A DNA stretch of 64,000 nucleotides, from NCBI RefSeq assembly GCF_030519355.1, contig NZ_JAUMKC010000026.1, forward strand, positions 1 through 64,000. The letters are read 5' to 3'. The notes under the pieces are model-generated. The model saw nothing but the letters and a program-made list of their open reading frames with translations, did no database searches and had not been told where the DNA came from. This DNA is from Mucilaginibacter sp. L3T2-6 (GTDB lineage: Bacteria; Bacteroidota; Bacteroidia; Sphingobacteriales; Sphingobacteriaceae). A program made the translations under genes and the position numbers. Of this stretch, positions 43,255-52,767 are shown piece by piece (the first letter of the stretch is position 1; every line of letters begins with the position of its first letter).

Positions 43255-44418
43255 CTACCTTGCCAGCTGTTTCTCCAGTTTGCGGTGCGTTACTTCTCTT
43301 GCCTTATTTTTCTTTGGCTTTTTACGTTTGCCCCACCAGATGATAAACCCGGTCACCGGTAAGCTCGCGCAGATCAGGCTTGCCAAAAATGCGATAATCT
43401 TCCCGGTGATACCCATTATCTGGCCCACATGAATATCATAATTCATATTATTCAGCTTCATACCGGGGCTTTTCTTTGCATGGGGCAGCGTTTTTAAAAG
43501 CTTCCCGGTGTATTTGTCAAAAGTATATTCGTCGCTTTTATAAAAGTGCAGTGCTTCGGCATAAGCAGTAATGCCTGCTACTCCCGCGGCGGCATCATCG
43601 AAATAAATTAAAAACATTTTTGCCTGCGGAGACTGCATCTGAACCACAGCAAAAGCCCTGTCCATAACAGGCTGACCGGCAATAATTTTCGATTTTAGCA
43701 ACGTATCTGATTTAGGGATGATTTTTTCTGATGCATAATTTCCGCCGAGATTAGCCGCTGTATAAAGACCTTCTCTAACCCAATCAAAAGAAATGGAAAG
43801 ACCGGTGACAGCCAGTATAATCGCAATGCCGGTTGCATAAAAGCCAAGCACGTTATGCAGATCGTAGTTTACCCGGCGCCAGCGGCCATTCCATTTAATG
43901 GTAAAGCTGCGCTTGCGGTCGCTTTTGCGTTTGGGCCACCAAAGTATAATGCCGGTTATCATCATCGCCACAAAAATGATGACAGATACACCAACAATCA
44001 TCCCTCCCACTTTTGCCGGCAGCAGCAAATACAGGTGGATAAACTCCACAACCACAAAAAAATTAGTCGCCGGGTTTTCGGTATGTGTAACAGTACCGGT
44101 ATAAGGGTTCATGAAAACATATCGCGGCCCTCCTTTTGGGAGGCTCACAATCGCCATAGCCGGACGGTCTTTACCGTAATAGTACAGGTAATTAATGATG
44201 GCCCCAGCGTGCTGTTTTAAGGCGGTTTGCTTTAATACGGATGGCGCGATGAAAGGCCGGTTTTGTATCTCAACCTTGCGATAATCACATACCGCGTCCT
44301 GTATCTCATCCTGGAAACAAAACAGGCAACCGGTAATACTCACAATAAACACCACCAGCCCGGTGATGAACCCGAGCCAGCGATGTAAAAAAAGTATGGT
44401 CTTTTTTGTTTTAGTCAT
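43255..44418 (-). CDS. PepSY-associated membrane protein (iron-uptake reductase type)
   Basis: The 387-residue protein has four long membrane helices, the first in 'LHRWLGFITGLVVFIVSITGCLFCF', and PepSY-type segments in between ('PRYVFMNPYTGTVTHTENPA', 'KYTGKLLKTLPHA'). Conserved His within the helices could bind heme. Proteins of this kind commonly accompany siderophore receptors and are thought to help reduce or release iron in the periplasm. It is directly downstream of the TonB receptor gene (1-bp gap). Confidence 0.9.
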   Translation of the reverse strand: MTKTKKTILFLHRWLGFITGLVVFIVSITGCLFCFQDEIQDAVCDYRKVEIQNRPFIAPSVLKQTALKQHAGAIINYLYYYGKDRPAMAIVSLPKGGPRYVFMNPYTGTVTHTENPATNFFVVVEFIHLYLLLPAKVGGMIVGVSVIIFVAMMITGIILWWPKRKSDRKRSFTIKWNGRWRRVNYDLHNVLGFYATGIAIILAVTGLSISFDWVREGLYTAANLGGNYASEKIIPKSDTLLKSKIIAGQPVMDRAFAVVQMQSPQAKMFLIYFDDAAAGVAGITAYAEALHFYKSDEYTFDKYTGKLLKTLPHAKKSPGMKLNNMNYDIHVGQIMGITGKIIAFLASLICASLPVTGFIIWWGKRKKPKKNKAREVTHRKLEKQLAR

Positions 44419-44419
44419 A

Positions 44420-46894
44420 CTATAGCTTGTAAGTTGCGCTTAACACAAACTGGCGCAGTTGCTGCGGGTTAATAGTGGTGTAACCGGTGTAATATTCTTT
44501 ATTACCGATGTTGTTTACACTTAAACCAAGATGATATTTAGGCTTGTCATAAAACACCGAGCCGTTGAATAAGGTGTATGATGGCAGCGAGAACGTGCCC
44601 TGGCTTATACTATTAATGATCTTATTATCGCTGGCGTAATTACCGCCCGCACCAAAGCCTAAACCTTTCGCAACGCCATCTACCAAACGGTAGCTTACAT
44701 ACACATTGGCCAGGTACGGTGAACCGGCGGTTACGGGGCGAAGGCCTAACACATCAGGGTCGCCTTTGGTATATTTGGAATCGTTGTAAGCAAAGCCCGC
44801 CACAATGTTAATTGCCGGGATTGGGTTGGCAACAACTTCTGCTTCGAAACCTTTGCTGGTTTGAGTGCCATCCTGCATTTGCGCAAATACCGGCGAGTTT
44901 GGCACGGCACGTAATACGTTGGTAAGGTTAATGCGGTAATAGCTTAATGTACCGTTGATTTTGCCGTTAAGAAAAGCCATTTTAACGCCGCCCTCAATTT
45001 GGTTGGCATTCTGCAATTTCGCCACTACAGATTGGCTGTTCTCGTTGGTATAAAAGCCCGGATTGATGAAGCCGTTCTGATAGTTGGTAAACAACGATAC
45101 CACATCCTTAACAGGTTGGTAAATCAACCCAAATTTCGGTGCGAAGGCTGTTTGGCTGAACGGCTTGCTGGTTTGTACGTTATCTAAATTATAAGAGCCG
45201 CTGTTTTTATAATGGTCGGCACGTACCCCGGCAGATGCAATCAGCTGGTCTGTAATGTTCAATACGTCAGAAACATAGGCGCTGTAGATATCGGTTTTGT
45301 AGATGTAGGGATAAGTATTGGCAGAATTTAGCGTCTTTGATGCATAGGCGGAATCCACTTTCAATTTGTTGAAGGCGCCATAGTCAAACGCCGGGTTGTT
45401 AATTGGCGCTATGCCATAGTCGTTATCGAAATAGACCTGGCGCGAATTCTGGTGTTGATAATCCAAACCGAGCACAATCCGGTTGCGCATGCTGCCAATG
45501 CGGAAATCGCCGTTGATGTTTTCCTGTATTTCGATGGTATTTAGCTTGCTGTGGCTGGTAGACTGGTCGTGGCGCAGGATGTAGTTATTGTTGCCGGCAA
45601 TATCAGGCGCACCAAAAGTTCCTGCAACAGCGTCTGTAACCAGGTAATAGTAGGGATTCGGGCCGTTTGAGTAGCTGTTTGATGACGAGAAAACAGTCTG
45701 CGACGTAAAGCTATCCGAGATTTTATACTTAGCCTGCGCAAAATAGTTCATGCTGCGCGAGTACTGCGAGATGTTGTCGTTGGAGTAAGCGTTATAGTAG
45801 TTAATGTTTAAGTCGCTAACCTTGCTTACCGCCATATCTTTCGGGCTCGACCAGAAGAAAAAGAAAGGTTTAGCCGAGTTGCGGCCAAAAAATAGCTCCG
45901 CCTGCGCCAGGAATGATAACCGTTCGCTGGATTTGATCGACAGGCTCGGGGCAAGCGCAAAGTTGCGTGTAAGGCCATAGTTCTGAAAGCTGCCCTGGTA
46001 GTTATAAGCTGAATTTAAACGGAACAATACGCTTTTGTCTTTAGTAAGCGGCGTATTAAAATCGAGGCTGGTGCGGCTCAAATCGTAATTACCCGCTGCC
46101 TGGCCAATCTCGATACCCAAAGTATCATAAGGCTTTTTGGTAACGCGGTTTATCAAACCACCAAATGATGTTAATGTACTGCCAAACAGCGTTGCCGACG
46201 GGCCTTTAATTACCTCAATCTTATCGATATTCACCGCATCTATGCCGCTGGTTACTAAACCGGCAACGCCATCGCGCAGGCGTGTTTGCGTAACAAATCC
46301 CCGCAGGGTAAAATAACCGCCGCCATCACCGGCACGCCCGGTTGCATCCCATAATTTTTGCAGGCCTGGCGCATTGCGCAACGCTTCATCCACGGTAAAG
46401 AGTTGCTGCTCTTTAAGCAGCTCTGTAGTTACTGTTGTATAGCTCTGTGCATTTTCAAGATTATTCAGGGGTATTTTGCCCACATCAGTGCTTATTTTTC
46501 TGGCAAATCGGTTCGCACGGCTGGCAATAACGTTTACCTCGCTTAACTGCGCCACCCTGGCGTCTACAGTGATGAGTGGAACATTTATGATTTCGTTGGC
46601 GGTAACCGTTACCGGTACCCCTACGGTTTTTACCCCCACGTACGATATGATGAGTGTATAGTTACCCGGTGAAGCTTTAAAAGCGAATTCGCCTGCGGCG
46701 TTGGTGTTTGTACCAAAGCTTGTGCCCGTAAGGCCTATAGAAATATCTGAAGCAGGCTGGTTGTTCGCGGCTACAACCCGGCCTTTAAGAGTGCCATAGA
46801 TCTGCTGGGCCGAAGTACTGCCGGGCGTCATCCATATAAGCGATATTAGGAGTAGCGAAAGTTTAAAGAAAGTTTTTCGTTGGAAGTTTGCCAT
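44420..46894 (-). CDS. TonB-dependent siderophore receptor
   Basis: The 824-residue outer-membrane protein has a signal peptide, a carboxypeptidase-regulatory-like domain (about 34-115, 'GTLKGRVVAANNQPASDI'), a plug with 'TVDEALRNAPGLQKLWDATG' and 'FTLRGFVTQTRLRDG', and a barrel ending in an aromatic-rich strand. The plug wording fits ferric-siderophore receptors such as FhuE/FecA. It forms a two-gene operon with a PepSY protein, so iron capture is its likely job. No Fur-type site could be confirmed by eye. Confidence 0.93.
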   Translation of the reverse strand: MANFQRKTFFKLSLLLISLIWMTPGSTSAQQIYGTLKGRVVAANNQPASDISIGLTGTSFGTNTNAAGEFAFKASPGNYTLIISYVGVKTVGVPVTVTANEIINVPLITVDARVAQLSEVNVIASRANRFARKISTDVGKIPLNNLENAQSYTTVTTELLKEQQLFTVDEALRNAPGLQKLWDATGRAGDGGGYFTLRGFVTQTRLRDGVAGLVTSGIDAVNIDKIEVIKGPSATLFGSTLTSFGGLINRVTKKPYDTLGIEIGQAAGNYDLSRTSLDFNTPLTKDKSVLFRLNSAYNYQGSFQNYGLTRNFALAPSLSIKSSERLSFLAQAELFFGRNSAKPFFFFWSSPKDMAVSKVSDLNINYYNAYSNDNISQYSRSMNYFAQAKYKISDSFTSQTVFSSSNSYSNGPNPYYYLVTDAVAGTFGAPDIAGNNNYILRHDQSTSHSKLNTIEIQENINGDFRIGSMRNRIVLGLDYQHQNSRQVYFDNDYGIAPINNPAFDYGAFNKLKVDSAYASKTLNSANTYPYIYKTDIYSAYVSDVLNITDQLIASAGVRADHYKNSGSYNLDNVQTSKPFSQTAFAPKFGLIYQPVKDVVSLFTNYQNGFINPGFYTNENSQSVVAKLQNANQIEGGVKMAFLNGKINGTLSYYRINLTNVLRAVPNSPVFAQMQDGTQTSKGFEAEVVANPIPAINIVAGFAYNDSKYTKGDPDVLGLRPVTAGSPYLANVYVSYRLVDGVAKGLGFGAGGNYASDNKIINSISQGTFSLPSYTLFNGSVFYDKPKYHLGLSVNNIGNKEYYTGYTTINPQQLRQFVLSATYKL

Positions 46895-47051
46895 TGTATT
46901 TATTTAGACTAATTATAAATAATGGCGCAAATGTAGGTTTGACGGTTTTAATATCCAAGCGTTTTTGAAAATTGTTTAGAATTATTCTTAATAAGATAAT
47001 TTGTAATGGCTTAGAAGTTGTGAACAGGTTGCGGACTATGACAGGCGATGT

Positions 47052-47085
47052 AAGAATTGCGAAGTTCAAAAGCTTCGCAATTCTT
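47052..47085. terminator. Perfect 13-bp hairpin after the CocE-like gene
   Basis: AAGAATTGCGAAG at 47052-47064 pairs with CTTCGCAATTCTT at 47073-47085 around an 8-base loop, 20 bp beyond the CocE stop on the minus strand. No U-run follows, so it is a terminator or stability element with modest support. Confidence 0.6.
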
Positions 47086-47104
47086 AGGGTTATCAAATGA
47101 TCAA

Positions 47105-48955
47105 TTATTTAACCACCGGCAATATTAATTTCGATTGGTTCAAATAAATATTAATCGTCTCTTTCACAAAATCCGAATCTTTTGCATGATATACATCCAC
47201 AAATTGCTGCGGATTGCGGTCGGCCAGTGGGAACCAGCTGCTTTGCACCTGAACCATTATGCGATGGCCTTTTTTAAACATGTGCGCGACATCCGGCATT
47301 GTAAATTTAACTTCCGTTGGTTTGCCCGGAACAAAAGCCTCAGGCTTGCTGAAACTATTACGGTACCTGCCACGCATAATATCGCCGCGCACCAGCATCT
47401 GGTAGCCTGCCATGGTATATTTGGTTACCGGGTTGCGCGGCTCATCATCCGGGTAAACGTCAATCAATTTTACTACAAAATCAGCATCGGTTTTTGATAT
47501 GCTTACCATCAAATCAGCCATTACCGGGCCGGCAAGCGTTACATCTTTATCTAATATACCGGTTTCATAGCTCAGCACATCGGTCCGGCGGCCGGCGAAG
47601 CGCTGGTCGTCAGTCATGTACTCGCGGGTACGGTTAGCGTGTACGGGTTCGGCGTAAGGAACCGGTTTCGCAGGGTCGCTTACATAAGTATCCATTTGCG
47701 GTTTGCCGTGTGCTGGTGTGCTGAACGACAGCTTGCCATTCGCTTTGAGGTAGAGGGGCGTAGCAACTGCTTCCGGCAGCGGCCACTGCTTAAATTTATG
47801 CCACCTGTTCTCGCCCGAGAAAAACACAACCGCCTTGCTGATGCTATCCAATGTGCCCTTGCCTTTTAAATGATAATTGAACCACGGAACCTCCACATGC
47901 TCCTGGTACCACTGCGAAGTGTTGGAGTAAAACATCACATTACCCAAATGCGTACCATCGTTACCGGCCCACTGGCCGTGAAACCATGGGCCCACAACCA
48001 GCGTGCTGTTTGTTTGCGGGCTCTTCTGCACCAATGCTTTATAAGTATTCCATGCCCCATAGCCATCTTCGGCATCAAATAAGCCGCCAACCACCAACAT
48101 GGCCGGTTTCACATCTTTTATACCCGACCGCGTATCGCGCGCGCGCCACCAATAGTCGTAGTTGGGGTGCTTCATCATATTGTCCCAAAACTCCAGGCTG
48201 TCGCCGCCTATTTTGGTGAAGTTTGGCAGTGCGCCCATCTTCAGATACCATGCATAGTTGTCCCTTCCGGGAATGTTGTAGGTTTTCGCGGGTTTAGTGG
48301 TTGGTTTCGGGTGTGGCTGACTAAAACCATATCCCACATGAAAATCAAAGGCATCCATCAGGAACAGCACACCGTTGTGATGGTCGTCATCGCCCATAAA
48401 GCGGTCTGTTACCGGCGCCTGCGGACTAACGGCCTTTAACGCCGGATGACCGCTCAAGGCAGCCTCTGTAGCAAAAAAGCCGGGAAAAGAAATTCCTATA
48501 ACCCCAACATTGCCGTTGTTATTTTCGATATTCTTCACCAGCCAGTCGATAGTATCATAGGTATCGCTGGCTTCATCTATGTCTTTATTCGTTTTTTTGT
48601 TGGGATTGAAAGGCCGCACTACTTCAAAATGTCCCTCGCTCATCCAGCGGCCGCGCACGTCCTGGGTAACCAACACGTAACCTTCTTTGGCGTATTTCAG
48701 CATATAGCTACGCCAGTATTGGCGGTAATCCTTGCCATACGGCGAACAAGAATAGGGTGTGCGGGTAATCAGTATTGGATGCTTTTCAGCATTATCCTTC
48801 GGTGCGTAGATCGACGTAAAAAGCTTTATGCCATCGCGCATCGGGATAGTAACTTCTTTTTTGACGTAGTTATCCACAAACCAGGTGGAATCGGCGTTTT
48901 GGGCAGACGATAAAAATGGGAAAATACAAATTGCCAGAAAGTATAGTTTCTTCAT
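47105..48955 (-). CDS. CocE/NonD-family secreted hydrolase
   Basis: The 616-residue protein has a signal peptide to about residue 19 and the X-Pro-dipeptidyl-peptidase/cocaine-esterase fold: 'VTIPMRDGIKLFTSIYAP' near 35-52, the nucleophile Ser156 in 'GVIGISFPG', an Asp in 'GGLFDAEDG' and a His in 'GPWFHGQW', followed by a C-terminal jelly-roll domain from about 440 ('DVTLAGPVMADLMVSISKTDAD'). It hydrolyses an ester or amide outside the cytoplasm. Its substrate is unknown, and no operon partner is seen. Confidence 0.92.
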   Translation of the reverse strand: MKKLYFLAICIFPFLSSAQNADSTWFVDNYVKKEVTIPMRDGIKLFTSIYAPKDNAEKHPILITRTPYSCSPYGKDYRQYWRSYMLKYAKEGYVLVTQDVRGRWMSEGHFEVVRPFNPNKKTNKDIDEASDTYDTIDWLVKNIENNNGNVGVIGISFPGFFATEAALSGHPALKAVSPQAPVTDRFMGDDDHHNGVLFLMDAFDFHVGYGFSQPHPKPTTKPAKTYNIPGRDNYAWYLKMGALPNFTKIGGDSLEFWDNMMKHPNYDYWWRARDTRSGIKDVKPAMLVVGGLFDAEDGYGAWNTYKALVQKSPQTNSTLVVGPWFHGQWAGNDGTHLGNVMFYSNTSQWYQEHVEVPWFNYHLKGKGTLDSISKAVVFFSGENRWHKFKQWPLPEAVATPLYLKANGKLSFSTPAHGKPQMDTYVSDPAKPVPYAEPVHANRTREYMTDDQRFAGRRTDVLSYETGILDKDVTLAGPVMADLMVSISKTDADFVVKLIDVYPDDEPRNPVTKYTMAGYQMLVRGDIMRGRYRNSFSKPEAFVPGKPTEVKFTMPDVAHMFKKGHRIMVQVQSSWFPLADRNPQQFVDVYHAKDSDFVKETINIYLNQSKLILPVVK

Positions 48956-49095
48956 GGTGAATACGGATATGAGTCAGTGAGGTAAATATATTGAGATTCA
49001 TTGATTAAATATGAGGCAGGTTTAAATGATTTTAGGTCAGGCAGCTTATACCTGTTATCAATGCCGGCTGATAAATCTCCTAACTACTGTCGGAC

Positions 49096-49125
49096 AAAAA
49101 AATAGCCGGCGATCTCTCACCGGCT
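49096..49125 (-). terminator. Minus-strand intrinsic terminator
   Basis: AGCCGG/CCGGCT (49104-49109 with 49120-49125) followed on the minus strand by A and seven U. Confidence 0.75.
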
Positions 49126-49189
49126 AAACTCCATCCTTATATTTATCTATGAAAACTTAAAGTAAAGCCCTGACTTTTATCAAATTGAC

Positions 49190-49213
49190 AAAGTAAAAAT
49201 TAATTTTTACTTT
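49190..49213. repeat. 24-bp perfect palindrome
   Basis: The sequence from 49190 to 49213 is its own reverse complement, AT-rich with two GT/AC pairs. It may bind a dimeric protein or fold in RNA. Confidence 0.7.
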
Positions 49214-49227
49214 AGTTCTTAACAAAA

Positions 49228-49257
49228 GGCTCCCGGCCTCGCGCCAGGAGTCTTTTT
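49228..49257 (+). terminator. Plus-strand intrinsic terminator 1
   Basis: A 10-bp stem (49228-49237 with 49243-49252; one mismatch, one G-T) followed by five T. A four-U run on the minus side allows two-way use. Confidence 0.75.
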
Positions 49258-49460
49258 GATTTGATAAATTATTGATGAGCAGGGCGCTCAATGAGTGTAT
49301 TTATACGGCAACGTTTTTTTTAAGGTTACAGTTTTTTTTAATTTTTTAAAAAAAGCCGCTTTCGCCGAAAACGCCGGGACAATGCCATGTATTTGAGCCT
49401 TGGAATTTCATCCTGTTGACCTGGTCCGGGATCCCATATGAATACTCACCTGCTGTCAGG

Positions 49461-49493
49461 TCTCCAGGCGGATTTATCCGCCCGGAGATTTTT
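49461..49493 (+). terminator. Plus-strand intrinsic terminator 2
   Basis: TCTCC-GGCGGAT pairs with ATCCGCC-GGAGA around a 2-base apex with one mismatch, then five T. Only the plus side has the U-run, yet no plus-strand gene precedes it. Confidence 0.8.
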
Positions 49494-49567
49494 AAGAGCT
49501 GTTTAAGCACATTTACTTCCCGGGGCGTAAAATAATAAAAGTCAGCTGCCTGTAAGACGGGGCAAAA

Positions 49568-50302
49568 TCAACGATACAGCGTTTGGCACAACTCACAATA
49601 AAAGCTCTTTCGCTGGCTTTTGCCGGTATCTTTTACCATGAAAGGTACATGGTTTCGCGGACACTCCTTTTTGTTATAGGCCAGCCAGTGTCTTTTTAAT
49701 ACACCCGCCTTTTTCCATTTCAAAAAATCAAAACTATAACGACGAGCTTCGTTAGTCATTTCCTTCAGTTTCTTCGGGGGGATAGCGTTTACCTTGCTTA
49801 GCGGGTGGATATGCGTATTAAATAAAACCTCATTCTTGATGATGTTCCCAACCCCGGAAAACATCTGCTGATTCATCAGCGCATCGCAGGCCAGCAGGTC
49901 CGGTTCGGCTTTCATTTTTTCGATGGCTTTATACGAATCCCAGAGGCCGCTCATTACGTCAGTTTCCCAATCATAAAGATCATCCAGTGGCTCGTTGATC
50001 ATAAGCAACTGCGCAGCATAAAAATTCAGCTCTCCATTTTCAAACTGTAAATGCAGTCTCGCCGGTTTGTCCCGGTGCGAATTGACGCGATAGCTGCCAA
50101 ACATCATCATGTGCACCCTAATGGTAAATTCCGGAAAGCAAATCAGGAAATGTTTGCCCCAGCTTTTAAAATCAGTAATAGGTTGATTGATCAGCCGGCC
50201 GGCATCAATTGCGCCGTTATTGCACGTTGCATCGATGACAGTCTGACCCTTAAATTCCTTTACCGCTTCTTTTAAAATAATGATAGATGGGCCTTCAGGC
50301 AT
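49568..50302 (-). CDS. Fpg/Nei-family DNA glycosylase
   Basis: The 244-residue protein starts 'MPEGPSI', so after Met removal Pro and Glu form the catalytic N-terminus of Fpg/Nei glycosylases. The helix-two-turns-helix region is 'NQQMFSGVGNIIKNEVLF' near 155-172, and the C-terminal zinc finger has Cys/His then Cys-x2-Cys ('ECPRNH', 'YCELCQ'). It removes oxidised bases and cuts the strand by beta-elimination. It resembles the endonuclease VIII-like branch in lacking some Fpg lesion-recognition residues, though this is uncertain. Confidence 0.9.
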   Translation of the reverse strand: MPEGPSIIILKEAVKEFKGQTVIDATCNNGAIDAGRLINQPITDFKSWGKHFLICFPEFTIRVHMMMFGSYRVNSHRDKPARLHLQFENGELNFYAAQLLMINEPLDDLYDWETDVMSGLWDSYKAIEKMKAEPDLLACDALMNQQMFSGVGNIIKNEVLFNTHIHPLSKVNAIPPKKLKEMTNEARRYSFDFLKWKKAGVLKRHWLAYNKKECPRNHVPFMVKDTGKSQRKSFYCELCQTLYR

Positions 50303-50396
50303 AAATTGATCTTTCCCGGAAAGACAAATAAGCGGCTATTGATGTTTGAATACCGCAGGCATTTGCAACTATGCAATTACATCCGGGAGAGGTTTT

Positions 50397-51656
50397 TTAT
50401 CTGATAGCCACGACGCTTTTCCTGAGGAGGCTTCCTGCTGAATCCTTAACCTCTATCGTATAGTTTCCCTTAAAGAGGTAAAGACAGCGCTCTCCTTCAC
50501 CCGCAACAAGTTGGTCTGCCGGAATGCGGTTGCCAGGCTTTTCATTAGTGTAAAAAGCCTGTATATAGTCTCCGTTCTTCACATTTATTTCCGCGAGATC
50601 ATATCGTTTGCGCATGCCTCCAACGCTATAAAAATAAGGCCGTTTGCCCATTTTGATGTATTTTGGAAATATCACCGTCGCGTCAACAAAGTCGCCATGC
50701 CATGGTTGGTTATTCTGAATAGCGATTACCGGCGCAGTTATATGCTTTAAAATATTTACCGCATTAAACTCCCCTGCATTATGTTGTGGGTACAAATGCT
50801 CCACCTGTCGTGTCATTTCGACGGTAAACGGGTCGATACCGGTAAAACCCTTAAAAAACTGGGCCATCTTTTTCCAGCCGTTTTCGCTGCCTTCGTGAAT
50901 GTGATCGTAACCGGCGTAGACCAGTATTTTAGCGTTCGGAGCGGTTTTAATTATTTTACTGAGGTTAACCGCCATCATAGAATCGCGGAACCGGTTGCAA
51001 TACTGTGAATCTTTACCTTTTCCGTCGCACTGCGCTTCCGACTCATATTTTATCAGTTTAAAGTGCAATCTGAGCGCCTCCCGTATCAGTTCACCAAAAA
51101 GCGGCTCGTGCGTGTAATAACCTGTTTGATAGTCGGGATAGGTTTTCTGATTAATAGTTGAGTCGCCAAGCGTTTCAATTGCCAGGTACCTGTACCCCGC
51201 ATCATAAAATCTTTTTAACATAGGCAGCACAAAGGCCCGGTGAAAAGGTAGGTGGTGCGCCTCGTTGATCATTACAACCTGCTTTTGCCTGGCCTGGGCA
51301 ATAATGTAATCAGACGCGTTTACCAGCGAATGGGTTTTCACAAAAGCTGTATCACATACTATCTTCCCTGTTGGTGGCCGGTTGCCATAACGTGCATCAG
51401 CATAAAATAAGGCCTTTTCATAATCGCCCAGGAACGATTCATATGTCATAGCAGCCTGCAGCCAATAATTGTATCCCAGGAGGTCAGATGTATCGGGCCT
51501 GCCGCCTTCCAAAGCTTTTACCGGTAAAAGATAGTTTTCCGGCTGCTTATCCATCACATGAATGGCGGTATCGACAGGATTAACGAACTTTTTTTGAGCG
51601 GTTGCGGTAGCCATTGTAAGTGCAAACGCTCCTGAAAGAAGGAAATATCTAAGCAT
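50397..51656 (-). CDS. Secreted protein, erythromycin-esterase/ChaN-like
   Basis: The 419-residue protein has a signal peptide to about residue 20. Near 133-150 is 'VVMINEAHHLPFHRAF', then 'YRYLAIETLGDS' and 'LIKYESEA', an arrangement of Glu/His loops seen in erythromycin-esterase-like and ChaN-like proteins. A later 'KILVYAGYDHIHEG' adds another His cluster. The C-terminal about 60 residues form a separate beta-domain. The activity is not known; this is a fold-level guess. The gene stands alone, 91 bp from the next gene upstream of it. Confidence 0.65.
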   Translation of the reverse strand: MLRYFLLSGAFALTMATATAQKKFVNPVDTAIHVMDKQPENYLLPVKALEGGRPDTSDLLGYNYWLQAAMTYESFLGDYEKALFYADARYGNRPPTGKIVCDTAFVKTHSLVNASDYIIAQARQKQVVMINEAHHLPFHRAFVLPMLKRFYDAGYRYLAIETLGDSTINQKTYPDYQTGYYTHEPLFGELIREALRLHFKLIKYESEAQCDGKGKDSQYCNRFRDSMMAVNLSKIIKTAPNAKILVYAGYDHIHEGSENGWKKMAQFFKGFTGIDPFTVEMTRQVEHLYPQHNAGEFNAVNILKHITAPVIAIQNNQPWHGDFVDATVIFPKYIKMGKRPYFYSVGGMRKRYDLAEINVKNGDYIQAFYTNEKPGNRIPADQLVAGEGERCLYLFKGNYTIEVKDSAGSLLRKSVVAIR

Positions 51657-51748
51657 GAAACAAAACTAACTAATTAGTTTTGAAAAGCCTGCACTTTAAA
51701 TTATAATACTCGTCTGCAATTTTGCTGATTTGCTGCAGATAAAATTTA

Positions 51749-51934
51749 TTATGAAGTCTTTTTTATGACCTTCCCATTGATTAGCGATAAAAAAATAATG
51801 CCGATCCCCGCACCTTTTAGCATTCCGTCCACAAAATCGGGCATGGCAACAAAATGACTCAGGATAAAACTTGCTGAAATTAAAAGCAACCCCGCCGGAA
51901 GCATATACTTAACCGGAAACAATGGTCTCATCAT
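51749..51934 (-). CDS. Tiny membrane protein of the Mur-ligase operon
   Basis: The 61-residue protein has two hydrophobic segments ('YMLPAGLLLISASFILSHFV' and 'MLKGAGIGIIFLSLI') and a basic C-terminus ('NGKVIKKTS'). Its start lies 7 bp after the aminotransferase stop, so it is the last gene of the operon. I do not recognise the family. Membrane location fits the Mur-ligase protein of the same operon, which also is membrane-anchored. Confidence 0.7.
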   Translation of the reverse strand: MMRPLFPVKYMLPAGLLLISASFILSHFVAMPDFVDGMLKGAGIGIIFLSLINGKVIKKTS

Positions 51935-51941
51935 ATATCCT

Positions 51942-52760
51942 TTATATTAATTTATATAGCTGGTGGCGTACTTGTCTTGTCACCGTTCCAATCTTCCCAT
52001 CACCAATAGTCTTCCCATCAACCATGGTAACCGGCAAAGCGTATTGTGTCGTGCTGGTTATAAAAGCCTCTTTAGCACTAAACATCTCATCAAGCCCAAA
52101 ATCACGTTCAACAACCCTATACCCATCAATATTCAAACCGAGCACCTTACTTCTGGTGATGCCTTTTAAGATATTACTTGTTGGGGTTATAATCTCCCTG
52201 GCCGTTACAATAAAAAAATTAGCACGCGGGCATTCGCTGATGATTCCGTTTTTATGATAAAGTATATCATCCAGTCCGTTTTCTCCCAAAAAAGGGTGCA
52301 GGCGCACGGCCGCTAGATAATCGATGGTTTTAATATGGGGCAATTGGCGCACGTGGTTATAGCTAGCCAGCTTTAAACCCGATTCCAGGGCATTTTCCTT
52401 GGGGAAATTTAACGGGTATTGCATAACCAGCAGGTTTGGTACGCCCATTTTATAGCCATCTTCGGAATAACCGCCGGTAAGCAATAATTTTACGCCCGAG
52501 GCAGGCATATTGTTCATTGTTATCAGTTCTTCTACAGTGCTTCTTAATTGCGTACGGTTAAGGCCTGTATCCAGGTGCATCTCTCTGGCAGAGTTAAAAA
52601 ACCTGTCAAAATGTTCGTCTATAAATACAGGCTTTCCATCAACCAATTTAAAGTAGTCAAAAATGCCGTAGCCACGGTGCATGGCCAAATCGCTAACGCC
52701 GATTTTAGCATCATCCGCCAAAACAAGCCCGCCGTTTACAGAGACATATTGAGCTGCCAT
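51942..52760 (-). CDS. Class IV PLP aminotransferase (D-amino-acid or branched-chain type)
   Basis: The protein starts at 52760 ('MAAQYVSVNGG', 272 residues); GGAAAG lies shortly upstream and the longer frame would run into the ligase gene. It has the class IV fold: 'DLAMHRGYGIFDYFKL' near 25-40, the PLP Lys in 'PHIKTIDYLAAV' (about 140) and 'CPRANFFIVTAREIITP' near 195. The family includes D-alanine transaminase, BCAT and aminodeoxychorismate lyase. Next to a D-Ala-D-Ala-ligase-like gene, making a D-amino acid is a reasonable inference. Confidence 0.88.
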   Translation of the reverse strand: MAAQYVSVNGGLVLADDAKIGVSDLAMHRGYGIFDYFKLVDGKPVFIDEHFDRFFNSAREMHLDTGLNRTQLRSTVEELITMNNMPASGVKLLLTGGYSEDGYKMGVPNLLVMQYPLNFPKENALESGLKLASYNHVRQLPHIKTIDYLAAVRLHPFLGENGLDDILYHKNGIISECPRANFFIVTAREIITPTSNILKGITRSKVLGLNIDGYRVVERDFGLDEMFSAKEAFITSTTQYALPVTMVDGKTIGDGKIGTVTRQVRHQLYKLI

Positions 52761-52767
52761 ATAGGTT

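Larger units (their letters stand above)
48956..49567. other. Gene-less block rich in hairpins
   Basis: 612 bp hold no convincing gene. Visible structures are a minus-strand terminator (49096-49125), a 24-bp perfect palindrome (49190-49213), a GC-rich terminator (49228-49257), and a strong plus-strand terminator (49461-49493). Terminators that point both ways with no coding gene between suggest one or more small RNAs. Confidence 0.5.

Noticed and set aside
49438..49506. Small reading frame across the plus-strand terminator
   Set aside because: The 22-residue frame is made mostly of the hairpin arms and has no ribosome-binding site.
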